This document shows, in pieces, positions 7,661 through 8,581 of a stretch of DNA of 8,581 bases (position 1 is the first letter of the stretch; each line of letters starts with the position of its first letter). Source of the stretch: Parvularculaceae bacterium (lineage in GTDB: Bacteria; Pseudomonadota; Alphaproteobacteria; Caulobacterales; Parvularculaceae). The position numbers and the translations under genes were made by a program. Below the pieces are notes generated by a model. It was not told where the DNA came from. It saw only the letters and a list, made by a program, of their open reading frames with translations, and made no database searches. The DNA lies in assembly GCA_027080545.1 (NCBI GenBank), contig JALWRV010000067.1, positions 1 through 8,581 on the forward strand, written 5' to 3'.

Positions 7661-7696
7661 AAAAACAGGAAAACCATTTCCGTAAACCGCTGGCGG
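7661..7696. repeat. Degenerate 36-bp direct repeat, copy 2
   Basis: This is the GC-richer partner of 7545-7580. Its right end, CTGGCGG, reads CCGCCAG on the minus strand, which keeps an intact CCA where copy 1 has TCA. Beyond the repeat there is no recognisable T-arm, so it is not part of another tRNA. It may be a relic of an earlier recombination at the same site or part of the element's attachment region. Confidence 0.45.
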
Positions 7697-7800
7697 ACAG
7701 GAAGTCCTCCAAGCCTGTGTTCAAGAATGTTCGCAGATGACCTTAACTTACTTATTCTATTGACATTTGTGATGTTCACTGTTTGCCTTCATTCACCGCA

Positions 7801-7832
7801 GTTCCCACATAATCAGCGATAAGTGTGGGAAC
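7801..7832. repeat. Perfect 9-bp inverted repeat GTTCCCACA / TGTGGGAAC upstream of the integrase
   Basis: The left arm is 7801-7809 and the right arm 7824-7832, with a 14-bp spacer. It ends 23 bp before the integrase ATG. A further copy in the same orientation as the right arm follows immediately: 7824-7835 and 7836-7847 match at 10 of 12 positions (TGTGGGAACAGA and TGTGGGGAAAGA). Possible roles are integrase arm-type sites, an operator for autoregulation, or a hairpin in the leader. There is no T-run, so it is not a terminator. Confidence 0.6.
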
Positions 7833-7855
7833 AGATGTGGGGAAAGAGAACAAAT

Positions 7856-8581
7856 ATGGGCAAGCTAAATGCCATGAAGGTTAGGGCGGCAAAAGCCCCG
7901 GGACGTTACCATGATGGACGCGGGTTGATGCTTGTTGTGAAGCATGAAACCTCACGTTCATGGGTGTTGCGGCTACAGGTAAATGGTAAGCGGCGGGATT
8001 TCGGGTTGGGGTCGCTGTTTGACAATACGCTTGCGGAGGCCCGGGAGAAGGCTGAATGTATACGCAGGCAATACAAATCAGGCATTGACCCGGTGCAAGA
8101 AAGAAAGCGTGCTCTGACTTCGGAAAAACCCAGCTTTGAAGAAGCAGTGAGGGCTTGCTTTCAGGAGCAAAAGGCGGCTTGGAAAAACAAGAAGCATTGC
8201 AGACAGTGGATTACCACTCTTGAGACTTACGCAATTCCAGTTTTGGGCTCAACGCGGATAGATCAGGTTTCTGCCTCAGCAATACGGGATGCCCTGTTGC
8301 CGATATGGCTTGAAAAACCTGAAACGGCTCGCCGGGTGAAGCAGCGTATTGGAACTGTGTTAGATTGGGCGTTTTCGAAAGGGTTCAGGGATGCTGAAGC
8401 CCCAATGAGGTCAATTGGTAAAGGGTTGCCCCGACAACCCAAAAAAGAAAAGCACTTTGCTGCAGTGCCTTACCATGAAATTCCCGACCTTATGAGGCAA
8501 TTAGAGACTTCCGACGGGGTTGGAGCTCTAGCGCTGCGTTATCTAATTCTGACAGCAGCTCGATCGGGGGAAGTGCGAGGG
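7856..8581 (+). CDS. P4-type tyrosine recombinase / integrase (DUF4102 N-terminal domain), 3'-truncated by window edge
   Basis: The frame is open from the ATG at 7856 to the window end, giving 242 residues with no stop. Residues 4-90 form the DUF4102-type arm-binding domain: LNAMKVRAAKAPGRYHDGRGLML, then SWVLRLQVNGKRRDFGLGS and a LAEAREKAE helix ending in GIDPVQERK. The middle part (about 93-190) is the helical core-binding domain. The catalytic domain has just begun: LTAARSGEVRG at 232-242 contains the first catalytic arginine (Arg236, box I). The His-x-x-Arg box and the nucleophilic Tyr would lie beyond the edge, so activity cannot be judged. Family members integrate islands and P4-like phages, mostly into tRNA or tmRNA 3' ends, which fits the fragment about 255 bp upstream. 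The ribosome-binding site is weak (GGGGAAAG at 7840-7847, eight bases before the ATG). The closely spaced GTTCCCACA-type motifs just upstream may mediate autoregulation. Confidence 0.95.
   Translation, partial: MGKLNAMKVRAAKAPGRYHDGRGLMLVVKHETSRSWVLRLQVNGKRRDFGLGSLFDNTLAEAREKAECIRRQYKSGIDPVQERKRALTSEKPSFEEAVRACFQEQKAAWKNKKHCRQWITTLETYAIPVLGSTRIDQVSASAIRDALLPIWLEKPETARRVKQRIGTVLDWAFSKGFRDAEAPMRSIGKGLPRQPKKEKHFAAVPYHEIPDLMRQLETSDGVGALALRYLILTAARSGEVRG

Larger units (their letters stand above)
7333..7855. other. 523-bp gene-free region: porin upstream region, then element junction and integrase upstream region
   Basis: Bases 7333 to about 7570 are the porin upstream region on the chromosomal side. 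A possible porin promoter on the minus strand is TTGTCA (7400-7405), 18 bp, then TCATAT (7376-7381), which is weak. Overlapping ATGATA-type repeats lie at about 7371-7386. Bases 7575-7602 hold a tRNA 3'-end fragment. Bases 7600-7855 carry no credible ORF but hold a degenerate repeat copy and three GTTCCCACA-type motifs. For the integrase, a weak promoter could be TTCGCA (7730-7735), 17 bp, TATTCT (7753-7758). A perfect TTGACA at 7760-7765 has no matching -10 downstream. No strong rho-independent terminator was seen. Confidence 0.6.
7575..8581. mobile_element. Left end of a putative tRNA-integrated element (genomic island or prophage), truncated by window edge
   Basis: A tRNA 3'-end fragment is followed by non-coding DNA with motif repeats and a P4-type tyrosine recombinase pointing inward. 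This is the usual make-up of an element end. The orientation (fragment on the minus strand, element to its right) predicts that the intact tRNA lies at the far right end of the element on the minus strand. Cargo is not visible. The integrase alone is certain; the exact boundary at about 7575-7599 is inferred. Confidence 0.6.

Noticed and set aside
7494..7724. 76-codon open frame on the minus strand across the integrase upstream region
   Set aside because: It runs straight through the tRNA 3'-end fragment and one repeat copy, has no protein-like composition or known motif, and has no convincing ribosome-binding site.
7661..7740. A second tRNA gene or fragment extending from repeat copy 2
   Set aside because: The CCGCCA end is suggestive, but upstream of it on the minus strand there is no T-loop, no pairing acceptor stem and no anticodon arm.
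1..8581. CRISPR array, toxin-antitoxin pair, or defence system
   Set aside because: No regularly spaced repeat array and no candidate gene pair is present; everything coding is accounted for by the genes listed.

Overview
The window looks like a piece of chromosome from a Gram-negative bacterium, most likely an alphaproteobacterium of moderate GC content. This rests on outer-membrane and envelope genes (AsmA/YhdP-like protein, OprO/OprP-type porin), a TyrRS with a HAGS signature in place of HIGH, and divergent tyrS and anmK genes, an arrangement I associate with Alphaproteobacteria. No rRNA or other taxonomic marker is present, so I go no further than that.

From left to right, bases 1-7332 are ordinary, tightly packed chromosome. 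A large AsmA/YhdP-like envelope protein runs in from the left edge (+). It is followed by convergent tyrS (-), divergent anmK (+), a convergent rhodanese-domain gene (-), and an OprO/OprP-family porin (-) lying just upstream of the rhodanese gene. Both convergent pairs (asmA-like/tyrS and anmK/rhodanese) end on the same shared TTAA tetranucleotide. Only the 170-bp tyrS-anmK gap and the region upstream of the porin leave room for substantial promoters. The porin and rhodanese genes may form a two-gene transcript.

From about 7575 the character changes. A short tRNA 3'-end fragment (T-loop, acceptor 3' strand, degenerate CCA) on the minus strand is followed by about 255 bp of non-coding DNA. This DNA holds a degenerate direct repeat and three copies of a GTTCCCACA-type motif, and leads to a P4-type (DUF4102) tyrosine recombinase reading off the right edge. 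I read this as the left junction of a tRNA-integrated element whose cargo, and probably the intact tRNA, lie beyond the window.

Functionally, the left part covers envelope lipid homeostasis (AsmA-like), translation (TyrRS), peptidoglycan recycling (AnmK), sulfur or persulfide chemistry (rhodanese) and outer-membrane uptake (porin). No new multi-gene system is visible. The most interesting material is the element junction and its small repeats. Any novel system would be in the cargo to the right, which cannot be seen here.
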